Positions 26,600 through 34,904 of a DNA stretch of 64,000 bases are shown here, piece by piece (the first letter of the stretch is position 1; each line of letters starts with the position of its first letter). Below the pieces are notes generated by a model, which saw only the letters and a program-made list of their open reading frames with translations, searched no databases and was not told the origin of the DNA. The translations under genes and the position numbers were made by a program. The DNA is taken from the NCBI RefSeq assembly GCF_014522265.1, contig NZ_CP017024.1, positions 407,501 to 471,500 of the forward strand, in the 5' to 3' direction. The DNA comes from Pseudomonas oryzihabitans (GTDB lineage: Bacteria > Pseudomonadota > Gammaproteobacteria > Pseudomonadales > Pseudomonadaceae).

Positions 26600-27075
26600 C
26601 AGCGGGCCTTGGCCTTGAGCGCGTCGCGCAGCGCGGTGGCGTCGCTGAATTCGCGCTGGCTGACGAAGCGGCCATGATCGAGGGTCACCCAGAGCACCTT
26701 GTCGGCAGCGCCCGGAAAGCGCGGCACGATCCGCGATTCGCGATCGAGCAGGATTCGGTAGCCGTACTTGCGCATGGCCGGTACGGCGAACATCCGCGTG
26801 ATGGCCGCCGGCATGCTGCTGATATCGGCGATGTAGGCCACCCGGCTGCCGTCGATATAGTTCGCCGGCTGCTCGCGCATGGCTTCCTTGACCAGGCCGG
26901 AGCCGCTCATGCTGCGCGCCACCAGCAGGACCTGCAGCTGGTCGTCGAAGGTATAGGGCTGGTCACGCTGATCGAGCAGGGTGAAGGGCGCCACCCGCTC
27001 GCCGGGTTCGAGCGCCAGGGCGGTCAGGGGCAGCAGCAGACACGACAGCAACAACGCCAGAACTCCAGCGCGCAT
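26599..27075 (-). CDS. exported thioredoxin-fold-like protein of unknown function
   Basis: A 158-residue protein with a signal peptide ending LTALA/LEPGE. The mature part starts like peroxiredoxin/YtfJ-type proteins (GERVAPFTLLDQRDQPYTFDDQLQVLLVARS) and ends with a strand-helix pair (VLWVTLDHGRFVSQREFSDA), but it has no cysteine pair, so redox activity is unlikely. I recall a conserved hypothetical gene in the same place beside ampD in P. aeruginosa. It overlaps ampD by one base and is divergent from the MOSC gene. Confidence 0.75.
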   Translation of the reverse strand: MRAGVLALLLSCLLLPLTALALEPGERVAPFTLLDQRDQPYTFDDQLQVLLVARSMSGSGLVKEAMREQPANYIDGSRVAYIADISSMPAAITRMFAVPAMRKYGYRILLDRESRIVPRFPGAADKVLWVTLDHGRFVSQREFSDATALRDALKAKAR

Positions 27076-27158
27076 GGCATCCTCTCTTGAAAGGTCTATC
27101 GAGGCCGCTATCCTGCCCTACCGCTCGAATTGGCACCACCATCGCGTCGAGGAGCCCC

Positions 27159-27638
27159 ATGATCCCGCTCAAAGAACTGCTCGCCCAGGTCCCCCAGTCC
27201 GGCGAGGTGCGCTGGATCGGCGTGCGACCCGCCTCCCGCGCGCCCATGGTCGAGATCGAGGCCGTGGAAGCCCGGCGTGACGCGGGCCTGACCGGCGATC
27301 ACGCCCGCCCTACCCCGCGCAACCAGCGCCAGGTCACCCTCATCCAGTGGGAACACCTGCCGGTGGTGGCCGCGCTGATCGGCAAGACGGTCGCACCCGC
27401 CGATCTGCGCCGCAATCTGGCCATCGCCGGGATCAATCTGTTCAGCCTGAAGAACCGGCGCTTTCGCATCGGCCAGGCGATCCTGGAGACCACGGGCTGG
27501 TGCCAGCCCTGCGCGCGCCTGGAAGAACGCCTGGGCCCGGGGACCTTCCAGGCCGTGCGCGGCCATGGCGGCCTCACGACCCGGGTGCTGGAAAGCGGCA
27601 TCATCCGCCTGGGCGATCGGGTGGAGGTCCTGGATTGA
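27159..27638 (+). CDS. MOSC-domain protein
   Basis: A 159-residue protein made almost entirely of a MOSC domain, the fold that handles sulfur carried on a cysteine or molybdenum cofactor. Visible blocks: RRDAGLTGDHARP, RQVTLIQWEHLP, LRRNLAIAGINLFSLKNRRFRIG and the conserved-cysteine block ETTGWCQPCARLE, ending GIIRLGDRVEVLD. The start at 27159 follows GAGGAG by 5 bases. It resembles stand-alone YiiM/YuaD-type MOSC proteins; no molybdenum enzyme gene is near. Function beyond the domain is unknown. Confidence 0.88.
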   Translation: MIPLKELLAQVPQSGEVRWIGVRPASRAPMVEIEAVEARRDAGLTGDHARPTPRNQRQVTLIQWEHLPVVAALIGKTVAPADLRRNLAIAGINLFSLKNRRFRIGQAILETTGWCQPCARLEERLGPGTFQAVRGHGGLTTRVLESGIIRLGDRVEVLD

Positions 27639-27894
27639 CCCCAGTTTCTCCAGGGTCGAATGGCCGGGTCAGCCCGGTTAAACTAGCGCTACCTCTCGTC
27701 GCCGCAGACATCCTTGCCAGAGCAGATGCACGCCGCCTCCCTTGAAAGTCACGACTTTTCGCCCATCTTCTCTGCTAGATGGCGCGACTATCGCGCGTTG
27801 CGACGACCCCCAGATATCTACCGACCCGGGACTGCGCCCGCTTGCGGCGACGCGCCCGGTCCGGCCCCGCTTTCCTTCTCCATGAGTGCTCTCC

Positions 27895-29187
27895 ATGACC
27901 CATCGCATCGTTATCGTCGGCGGCGGCGCCGGCGGCCTGGAACTGGCTACCCGCCTGGGACGCAGCCTCGGCAAGCGCGACCAGGCGCAGATCGTGCTGA
28001 TCGACGCCAACGCCACCCACCTGTGGAAACCGCTACTGCACGAGGTGGCCGCCGGCTCGCTCAATTCCACCGAGGACGAACTCAGCTATGTCGCCCAGGC
28101 CAAGTGGAACCACTTCGAATTCCAGTTCGGACGCATGACCGGCCTGGATCGCGAGCGCCGCAAGGTGCAGCTGGCCGCGATCGAGGACGACGGCGCCGTC
28201 CTGGTTCCGGAACGGGAGATCGGCTACGACTCCCTGGTGCTGGCCATCGGCAGTACCACCAACGACTTCGGTACGCCAGGCGCTGCGGAAAACTGCATCT
28301 TCCTCGACACCCGAGCCCAGGCCGAACGCTTCCACCGCAAGCTGCTGACCCACTACCTGCGCGCCCACGTCAGCGAGCAGCCGGGTGAATACATCGAGGT
28401 GGCCATTGTCGGCGCCGGTGCTACCGGCGTGGAATTGGCGGCCGAATTGCGCAACGCCGCCGAAGAGTTGCAAGCCTACGGCATGGACCGCATCCGTCCC
28501 GAAGACCTGCGCATCACCCTCGTCGAGGCCGGTCCACGCATCCTGCCGGCGCTGCCCGAGCGGATCGCCGGCCAGGCGCACCGCACCCTGGAGAAACTCG
28601 GCGTACGGGTGCTGACCGGTTCGGCGGTCAAGGAAGTCCGCGCCGACGGCCTGCAGACCGCAGGCGAATTCGTTCCGGCCAGTCTCAAGGTCTGGGCCGC
28701 CGGTATCCGCGCCCCGGCCTTTCTCAAGGACCTGGCGGGCCTCGAGACCAATCGCATCAACCAGCTGGTGGTCAACTCGACGCTGCAGACCACCCGCGAC
28801 CCGAACGTCTTCGCCCTCGGCGACTGCGCGGCCTGCCCCCTGACCCCCGGCGACACCCGTACCGTGCCACCGCGCGCCCAGTCCGCCCACCAGCAGGCCT
28901 CGCTGCTGGTCAAGACTTTCAAGGCGCGCCTGGAAGGCAAGCCGCTGCCCGACTATGTCTACAAGGACTACGGCTCGCTGATCTCGCTGTCGCGCTTCAG
29001 CGCGGTGGGCAATCTCATGGGCGGCGCCCTCGGCAGCCTGACCCTGGAAGGCTGGCTGGCGCGGACTTTCTATGTGTCGCTCTACCGGATGCACCAAGTC
29101 GCCCTCTATGGCCCGCTGCGTGCCCTGGCGCTGTTTGCCGGCGATCACCTGAGACGCAAGACCGAGCCGCGCCTGAAGCTGCACTAG
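27895..29187 (+). CDS. ndh: type II NADH:quinone dehydrogenase
   Basis: A roughly 430-residue single-subunit flavoprotein that oxidises NADH and reduces quinone without pumping protons. It has an FAD-binding Rossmann motif at the start (RIVIVGGGAGGLELATRLG), an NADH-binding motif near residue 165 (VAIVGAGATGVELAAELRN), the second FAD block NVFALGDCAACPLTP, and a quinone-side PPRAQSAHQQASLLVK. The tail (YRMHQVALYGPLRALALFAG) is the amphipathic membrane anchor. ATG 27895 is preferred over in-frame GTG 27886. A strong bidirectional terminator follows. The preceding 256 bp has no gene I can support. Confidence 0.95.
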   Translation: MTHRIVIVGGGAGGLELATRLGRSLGKRDQAQIVLIDANATHLWKPLLHEVAAGSLNSTEDELSYVAQAKWNHFEFQFGRMTGLDRERRKVQLAAIEDDGAVLVPEREIGYDSLVLAIGSTTNDFGTPGAAENCIFLDTRAQAERFHRKLLTHYLRAHVSEQPGEYIEVAIVGAGATGVELAAELRNAAEELQAYGMDRIRPEDLRITLVEAGPRILPALPERIAGQAHRTLEKLGVRVLTGSAVKEVRADGLQTAGEFVPASLKVWAAGIRAPAFLKDLAGLETNRINQLVVNSTLQTTRDPNVFALGDCAACPLTPGDTRTVPPRAQSAHQQASLLVKTFKARLEGKPLPDYVYKDYGSLISLSRFSAVGNLMGGALGSLTLEGWLARTFYVSLYRMHQVALYGPLRALALFAGDHLRRKTEPRLKLH

Positions 29188-29205
29188 GCCCCTGGTCTGG
29201 GCATG

Positions 29206-29237
29206 AAAAAAGCCGTCCTCAGGGACGGCTTTTTTTA
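29206..29237. terminator. bidirectional rho-independent terminator (ndh / DUF1631)
   Basis: An A6 run, a stem of AGCCGTCC / GGACGGCT with a short TCAG loop, and a T7 run. With A's on the left and T's on the right it serves both the plus-strand ndh and the converging minus-strand DUF1631 gene. Confidence 0.9.
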
Positions 29238-29254
29238 TGCCTTGCGCAAAGCAC

Positions 29255-31441
29255 TCAGGACAGCGACTGACCGCGCAGATTGCCGATCACCGAAGTCATG
29301 GCCCGGTCGAACAGCAGGGCATCGTCCAGCAGCCGTACCCGACCCTCCTGGTAATCCAGCGCCAGTTCCTCGCGGGTCCGGTCCAGCACCTTCATGCCGG
29401 TCCGATTGACGAACACCAGGCGGCCCATGGGGCGGATGACCGCGGCCAGCTTGCAGCGCAGCTTCTGCTCGACATCCTGGATTTCCAACCAGGCGCCTAC
29501 CGAGAGGACATCCACCCACTCCAGGGAGTCGCTGGTCAGTCCGGTGATCCGCTCAGCCGCGCGCGGCAGCTCGAAGGGCTCGTCGACAGGCACCGACGCC
29601 GGCACCACGACCGCCGTATCCGCCGCCGCATCCGCCAGTTCGGGACGGGTCTGCTGAAAGGTCTGGACGTGCAGGGACTCGAGCTCGGTGAAGAATTCGG
29701 AGGTGGAAAAGGGATCGAAGGCCGCGCTGGCCAGGCCTTCCCGCAGTGCCTTGAGCAGGCCGGGCACCATTTCCAGCAGGCGCTGGCGCGATGCGACGTC
29801 GTGGTGCGGCTGGATGCTCCAGATCAGATCATCCATGGTCTTGAGGGCTGCGCGCCATTCGCTGGAATCATAGCCCTGCTTCAGGCAGGTCAACAGCAGC
29901 ACCTGGCTCCAGGCCTCGCGCAGGACACGTTGCACGGCAGCGGGCAACGGGTGCTCCTGCAGGCGCTGGCTGAGCACGTGCTCGACCTGCAAGCGAGCGA
30001 TCTCGGCGCGCGCCCGGCCTTCCTCGGCATCACGGGTGCGCTGTTCGAGCAGCTCACTGCGCCGCTGCTCGTCGCTGACATAGGCCATGAAGTCGGCCAG
30101 CAGCTCGGCGAAGATCTCCGGATCGTCGACGAAGTCGGACAGCAGGCGCTGCACGATCTGCTCGATCTTCTGGTACAGGCCGTCGCGCTGCAGGTCGCTC
30201 TGCTCGCCCCAGCCCAGGGAAGCGGCGGCGATCTCGTTGAGCAGTCGCCGGGCCGGATGGCTGCCACGGCTGAAAAAGGTCTTGTCGAGGACCGCGACCT
30301 TCAGCATGGGAATCTGCAGGCGAGCGATCAGTGCCTTGAGCGAATCCGGCAGGGTGAGGTCGTCGAGAATGAATTCGAACAGCATCGCCACCAGGTTGAT
30401 GACGTCTTCGTCGACCTGCCCCACCACGCGCTTTCGACCCGAGCGCTCGCTGATGCGGCCCAGGGCCACACCCAGTTGCGCCTTGAGGTCGTAGCCATCC
30501 AGGGACTGACTGGAGATCTGCTGCTGCAGGTGGGACAGCAGACGCATGAGGTCATAGCTGGTGATGACCTGGCCATCACCGGTCGCGGCGCCTTCATCTG
30601 CGGTCATGGCGCCACCCAGGGCCGCACTGGTCGGCGTCCGCAGCTGAGCCAGCAGGCCCTGCAGGGTGCCGAAGAGTTCCTGACCGTCGTCTTCGCTGTT
30701 GACGTGGGCCGGGGTGCGTCCGCTGTAGCCCTTGGCCGAGCGGCTCGGCACCTGCTGGGGAATGGCCTTGAGCTGGGGCAGTACGCCCGCCTCGACCAGT
30801 TGGCGATTGGATTCCGCATACAGCTGACCCAGCCCGTTGAGCACGAAGCGCTCGAACAGCTTGTAGATGATCAGCTTGACCTTGATGTCGGTGTCGAGAT
30901 CACGACAGGCTTCGACGAAGGCCTCGCACAGGCGGCGCGGCCCCAGCGGATGAGTCGAGTCGTCCAGCTTGCTCGACAGCTGGGTATTGAACCTGATGGT
31001 CAGGTGGCTGATGGCCATGGCGTTGTTGCTGAGGGCCTTGGCCACCATGGTGTCCACGGCGACGCTCTCTTCCAGCGCATCGTTCTGCACCAGACTGAGG
31101 TCTTCGTAGGAGACACTGTCCAGGCGCATTTCCGGCTTGCTGCCAACCAGGTTGTTCAGCGCCGCGAAGCGCTCGAAATACTGCTGGAGAAAGCTGCGCT
31201 CGATGCTCTTGCGTCGGAGGCGCAGATCGCGCATCGCTTCGAAGTAGAGACTTTGTTCCTGGTTGCTGCCGGCCCGATCGGCCATCTCAAACAGCGCATC
31301 GTCGGCGTTGTCGAACAGCTGCTGCAAGGACGCATTGAGTCGCTGAGCGGCGCGATCCCTGACCGGTAAAAGCACTGCGGGCAATCGGGAAGAAGATTCC
31401 CCGAGCGCCTTGAAATGAACTACGTTTACGTCGTTCTGCAC
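29255..31441 (-). CDS. large DUF1631-family protein
   Basis: A 728-residue soluble protein without signal peptide or membrane segments, rich in predicted helices. The text matches DUF1631 proteins (for example RRKSIERSFLQQYFERFAALN, ATGDGQVITSYDLMRLLSHLQ, and the C-terminal SVGAWLEIQDVEQKLRCKLAAVI and LVFVNRTGMKVL, which look PilZ-like). I chose GTG at 31441: GGGAGG lies 5 bases upstream, whereas the longer frame to 31591 has no ribosome site. Function is unknown; a PilZ-like tail hints at cyclic-di-GMP sensing but the RxxxR motif is not evident. It is divergent from nadC across 285 bp. Confidence 0.85.
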   Translation of the reverse strand: MQNDVNVVHFKALGESSSRLPAVLLPVRDRAAQRLNASLQQLFDNADDALFEMADRAGSNQEQSLYFEAMRDLRLRRKSIERSFLQQYFERFAALNNLVGSKPEMRLDSVSYEDLSLVQNDALEESVAVDTMVAKALSNNAMAISHLTIRFNTQLSSKLDDSTHPLGPRRLCEAFVEACRDLDTDIKVKLIIYKLFERFVLNGLGQLYAESNRQLVEAGVLPQLKAIPQQVPSRSAKGYSGRTPAHVNSEDDGQELFGTLQGLLAQLRTPTSAALGGAMTADEGAATGDGQVITSYDLMRLLSHLQQQISSQSLDGYDLKAQLGVALGRISERSGRKRVVGQVDEDVINLVAMLFEFILDDLTLPDSLKALIARLQIPMLKVAVLDKTFFSRGSHPARRLLNEIAAASLGWGEQSDLQRDGLYQKIEQIVQRLLSDFVDDPEIFAELLADFMAYVSDEQRRSELLEQRTRDAEEGRARAEIARLQVEHVLSQRLQEHPLPAAVQRVLREAWSQVLLLTCLKQGYDSSEWRAALKTMDDLIWSIQPHHDVASRQRLLEMVPGLLKALREGLASAAFDPFSTSEFFTELESLHVQTFQQTRPELADAAADTAVVVPASVPVDEPFELPRAAERITGLTSDSLEWVDVLSVGAWLEIQDVEQKLRCKLAAVIRPMGRLVFVNRTGMKVLDRTREELALDYQEGRVRLLDDALLFDRAMTSVIGNLRGQSLS

Positions 31442-31726
31442 CACCGCCTCCCACAACCGTTCTTGCGTTCGGCTGAATCGCGTTCCACTACAGGAGCATT
31501 GAACAACGTTGGCCGCCCTGGCCGCGAGGTGAAACGTTGTCGATGTGCCATTATTTGCTTTGCCAAGGCATCGACCAATCGACATCTGCACAGTACATGA
31601 CAGGGTTCACAAGGCACCTGTCAGTCAGCACCTGCCCTTCAAATAATTCGACGTTGTCTATCTCAGATCGTCAACCTCCCCTAAAGTTGCCCGCTCGCCT
31701 CCCGCAGCCCTTCTCGGAGTCTTTTC

Positions 31727-32574
31727 ATGTCCAGCGCTACCCTGCCGATCTCGCCCAGGTCATCACTGACAATGTCGCCGCCGCACTGCGCGAAGACGTC
31801 GGCAGTGGCGACCTCACGGCCGGTCTGATCCCCGCTCATCAGCACGCCCGGGCGCGGATCATCACCCGCGAAGCCGCGGTGGTGTCAGGCACGGCCTGGG
31901 TCGACGAGGTGTTCCGGGTGTTGGATCCCGCAGTGGAAGTCCGCTGGCAGGTGACCGATGGCGAGCGGGTCGCAGCGGACCAGGTGCTGTTCGAACTCGC
32001 GGGTCCCGCGCGCGCCCTGCTCACCGGCGAGCGCAGCGCGCTGAATTTCCTGCAACTGCTGTCCGGCACCGCCACCCGCTGCCGCCACTATGCCGACCTG
32101 GTGCAGGATACCGCCGTAAGGCTGCTGGATACCCGCAAGACTCTGCCCGGCCTGCGCCGTGCCCAGAAATACGCGGTCACCTGCGGCGGCTGCTACAACC
32201 ATAGAATCGGGCTGTTCGACGCCTTCCTGATCAAGGAAAACCACATCACCGCCTGCGGCGGCATCGCCCAGGCCGTGGCCGCCGCCCGGCAACTGGCGCC
32301 GGGGCGTCCGGTGGAAGTCGAGGTGGAGAATCTGCAGGAGCTGGAACAGGCCCTGAGCGCCGGCGCGGACATCGTCATGCTGGACGAGCTGAGTCTGGCC
32401 GACATGCGCACGGCGGTGGCCCTGACCGCGGGCCGGGCCAAGCTGGAAGCCTCGGGCGGCGTCAACCAGGACACCCTGCTCGGCATCGCCCAGACCGGTG
32501 TCGACTACATCTCCATCGGCACCCTGACCAAGGACGTCAAGGCCGTCGACCTGTCCATGCGCATCCTGAACTGA
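31727..32574 (+). CDS. nadC: nicotinate-nucleotide pyrophosphorylase (start region frameshifted as sequenced)
   Basis: Quinolinate phosphoribosyltransferase of NAD synthesis. Core motifs are intact: [81 protein letters not shown] and [21 protein letters not shown]. The only ATG with a proper Shine-Dalgarno (GGAG, 31716-31719) is at 31727, but it is one base out of frame with the rest. One extra base between about 31736 and 31750 would give a 282-residue protein, the size I recall for P. aeruginosa NadC. The alternatives are an unusual TTG at 31687 without ribosome site, or a far upstream ATG at 31537; both are less likely. Confidence 0.88.
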
Positions 32575-32692
32575 GCGGGATAGGCAAAGTGCCGCGCGGC
32601 GGCTAGACTCCGCAGCCGCGCCTCTTGCGCACCGGCTTCGAGCGGTCCTGACGACCGCTCGCCTCTCGCGACACTCGAACAAGATCGAACCC

Positions 32693-32914
32693 GTGACCAA
32701 AGATCAACTTCGCGCTGAACTGGAACGCCAGGCCCAGCGCTATCAGGATGTCTACGGTGGCGAAATCGTCACCTACGCCGCGCAACCCAAACCCGACCGC
32801 AAGCCCTGGAAGAAACGGCCGACCGTGCAGGACGAGGTGTTCGCCTCGGAAGTGCGCAAGATCGCCGATCTCAAGGCCAAAGCCAGCGACGAGTCCATCA
32901 CTCAGGACACCTGA
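32693..32914 (+). CDS. small conserved hypothetical protein
   Basis: A 73-residue charged, helical protein (DQLRAELERQAQRYQDVYGG at the start; RKPWKKRPTVQDEVFASEVRK in the middle), with no signal peptide or membrane segment. The start codon is GTG at 32693; the Shine-Dalgarno is weak. Codon use and the protein-like composition argue that it is real, and I think similar small proteins occur near nadC in other pseudomonads. It converges with the next gene, overlapping it by 13 bases. Function unknown. Confidence 0.6.
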   Translation: MTKDQLRAELERQAQRYQDVYGGEIVTYAAQPKPDRKPWKKRPTVQDEVFASEVRKIADLKAKASDESITQDT

Positions 32915-33153
32915 GGCGAGTCTTCAGCCGCGCTGTCCGGAGCGTCCGCCACGCCGTCTTCGTCGCCTTGCCGTGCCTGCAGTTGCCGCCAGAGCGCCGC
33001 GGCGGCAGTGAAGTCGGCGCCGCCGTCGAGAGTCATCGCCTGCAGGTCGTAGCGAGCCAGGCAACCTTCGCCCAGACGGGGTGGCTGCTCCGCGGTACCG
33101 GGAGCAGCCGCCGGGGAGTCGCTGTCAGTCGAAGATGACGGTCTTGTTGCCAT
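32902..33153 (-). CDS. possible small hypothetical protein downstream of purU
   Basis: An 83-residue frame beginning inside the last codons of purU (29-base overlap) and ending 13 bases into the converging small gene. The central segment LGEGCLARYDLQAMTLDGGADFTAAAALWRQ has a plausible folded-protein composition; both ends are low complexity (Ser/Pro/Ala and Asp/Glu). No good ribosome site precedes the ATG. It could be a translationally coupled purU partner or a chance frame in GC-rich DNA. Confidence 0.4.
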   Translation of the reverse strand: MATRPSSSTDSDSPAAAPGTAEQPPRLGEGCLARYDLQAMTLDGGADFTAAAALWRQLQARQGDEDGVADAPDSAAEDSPQVS

Positions 33154-33976
33154 GGACCATGACCCGCTCTTGCAAGTGGTATCTCAGACCGCGAGACAGC
33201 ACCATCTTCTCGACGTCCTTGCCCAGCCGCACCATGTCCTCGACATTGTCCCGGTGGCTGACGCGCTCCACGTCCTGCTCGATGATCGGACCGGCATCCA
33301 GCTCTTCGGTCACGTAGTGGCAGGTGGCGCCGATCAGCTTGACGCCGCGCAGCGACGCCTGGTGATAGGGCTTGGCGCCGACGAAGGACGGCAGGAAGCT
33401 GTGGTGGATGTTGATCACCTGGTGGGCATAGCGCGCGCAGAGATCCGGCGGCAGGATTTGCATGTAGCGCGCCAGGACCACGGTATCGGCCTGGTGCAGA
33501 TCGATCAGCCGCGATACCTCGTCGAAAGCCGGCTGCTTGTTGGCGGGATCGACCGGCACGTGGAAGAAGGGAATGCCGTGCCACTCGACCATGCTGCGCA
33601 GGGTGTCGTGGTTGGAGATGACGCAGGGGATCTCGCAGTCCAGCTCGCCGCTGTGCCAGCGGTGCAGCAGGTCGGCCAGGCAGTGGGATTCGCGACTGGC
33701 CATGAGCACCACGCGCTTGCGCTGGGCCGAATCGGTGATCCGCCACTGCATGGAGAATTCCCGCGCGATGGGCGCGAAGGCCTGACTGAAGCCGGCCAGA
33801 TCGAAGGGCAGTGAATCCGCGCGGATCTCATGGCGCATGAAGAACCAGCCACTCTCCGTATCCGAGTGATGACTCGCTTCGGTAATCCAGCCGTTATAGG
33901 TCGCCAGGAAGTTGCTGACCTTGGCCACGATACCTACCCCGTCCGGACAGGCGATCACCAGACGAAACGTTTGCAT
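33125..33976 (-). CDS. purU: formyltetrahydrofolate deformylase
   Basis: A 283-residue enzyme hydrolysing 10-formyl-THF to formate and THF. An N-terminal ACT domain (about 1-80: FRLVIACPDGVGIVAKVSNFL, ESGWFFMRHEI) precedes the formyltransferase domain with CVISNHDTLRSMVEWHGIPF, VVLARYMQILPPDL, INIHHSFLPSFVGAKPYHQA (catalytic His) and GATCHYVTEELDAGPIIEQDV (catalytic Asp). The ATG at 33976 is preceded by GAGG 7 bases away. It is divergent from mvaT across 300 bp, the same arrangement I recall for P. aeruginosa purU1-mvaT. Confidence 0.95.
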   Translation of the reverse strand: MQTFRLVIACPDGVGIVAKVSNFLATYNGWITEASHHSDTESGWFFMRHEIRADSLPFDLAGFSQAFAPIAREFSMQWRITDSAQRKRVVLMASRESHCLADLLHRWHSGELDCEIPCVISNHDTLRSMVEWHGIPFFHVPVDPANKQPAFDEVSRLIDLHQADTVVLARYMQILPPDLCARYAHQVINIHHSFLPSFVGAKPYHQASLRGVKLIGATCHYVTEELDAGPIIEQDVERVSHRDNVEDMVRLGKDVEKMVLSRGLRYHLQERVMVHGNKTVIFD

Positions 33977-34202
33977 AGCACAACCTCGAACGAAAAGGGG
34001 CTGCATTCTAGGCGCAGTCGCCTGCAGCGTCGAGCGGCGCAAGGTGCCAAGGCGCGCGCCTGTACGGCGAGGGTAAAGACTTTGCAAAGGACAAGTAAGG
34101 ACCGACAAGTTCCACTGCCGACCTGCTGAAAGTTGCGCGCCTTTTACCAACATCATTGTTGCGACGGACGCCGCCTTAATTATCGGGCTGTCATGCGGAC
34201 AG

Positions 34203-34231
34203 TTTACTTATTCCAATAGCCAATCTATGAT
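34203..34231 (+). promoter_or_regulatory. sigma-70 promoter of mvaT
   Basis: TTTACT (34203-34208), a 17-base spacer, and TATGAT (34226-34231) fit the -35/-10 consensus at 4 and 5 of 6 positions. The surrounding 300-bp purU-mvaT gap is AT-rich compared with the rest of the window, which suits autoregulation by an AT-binding xenogeneic silencer. No gene is seen in the gap. Confidence 0.6.
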
Positions 34232-34232
34232 C

Positions 34233-34256
34233 GATGCAGAATTTCATCTCTGCATC
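34233..34256 (+). promoter_or_regulatory. hairpin at the 5' end of the mvaT transcript
   Basis: GATGCAGA (34233-34240) and TCTGCATC (34249-34256) form a perfect 8-bp stem with an 8-base loop. It begins where transcription from the predicted promoter would start and ends 20 bases before the mvaT ATG, leaving the ribosome site exposed. It could stabilise the message or be a regulator dyad. Confidence 0.5.
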
Positions 34257-34276
34257 ACTCAGAACAAAGGCCGTTT

Positions 34277-34660
34277 ATGTCGCTCATCAACGAATATCGC
34301 CAGACCGAAGAAGCCATCAAGGAATTGCAGGAGCGCCTGAAGTCGCTGCAAGAGGATGACAAACTGCAGCGTGAGCTGGAATTCGAAAAGAAACTCCGCG
34401 CGCTGATGGGTGAGTATCAGAAATCCCTGCGTGACATCATCGGCATTCTCGATACCGAAGCCAAGCCCGCTCGCCAGACCCGTACGCCCAAGGCCAGCAA
34501 TGGCAGTACGCCCAAGCGCGCCCGTAAAGTTAAGCAATACAAGAATCCGCACAATGGCGAAGTGATTGAAACCAAGGGTGGCAATCACAAGACGCTGAAA
34601 GAGTGGAAAGCCAAGTGGGGTTCGGATGACGTCGAGTCCTGGGTAACCCTGCTGGATTGA
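34277..34660 (+). CDS. mvaT: MvaT-family H-NS-like xenogeneic silencer
   Basis: A 127-residue nucleoid protein that silences AT-rich DNA in Pseudomonas. The N-terminal half is a coiled-coil oligomerisation region (INEYRQTEEAIKELQERLKS, ELEFEKKLRALMGEYQKS); a basic linker (TPKASNGSTPKRARKVKQYK) leads to the DNA-binding domain NPHNGEVIETKGGNHKTLKEWKAKWG with the GGNH hook that reads the minor groove. The tail ESWVTLL is typical. It could be MvaT or its paralogue MvaU; the position between purU and sbcB favours MvaT. A rho-independent terminator follows directly. Confidence 0.93.
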   Translation: MSLINEYRQTEEAIKELQERLKSLQEDDKLQRELEFEKKLRALMGEYQKSLRDIIGILDTEAKPARQTRTPKASNGSTPKRARKVKQYKNPHNGEVIETKGGNHKTLKEWKAKWGSDDVESWVTLLD

Positions 34661-34664
34661 TCAG

Positions 34665-34693
34665 AAAAACGCCGGCCAGCCGGCGTTTTTTTT
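34665..34693 (+). terminator. rho-independent terminator of mvaT
   Basis: A5, stem CGCCGGC / GCCGGCG region with a short loop, then T8. It lies 5 bases past the mvaT stop. The following stretch to 34904 shows no gene. Confidence 0.9.
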
Positions 34694-34904
34694 GCCTGCA
34701 CGGCAAAGGGTTGCGCAACCAGCCAATCCCCAAACACCGACTGCCAGCTTCAATACTCCGCTGACACGACCGTTCACCGCGTCTTTCATATTGTCCAAGC
34801 AACATCTTTCTCAGCTGAAGCTGCGGTCCTTGGCCACGGCACCTTTGGCTGTGCACGTCTTTTCTGTTAGCAGACGTCTCTAACGACCTTTGTTGTTCGC
34901 GACT

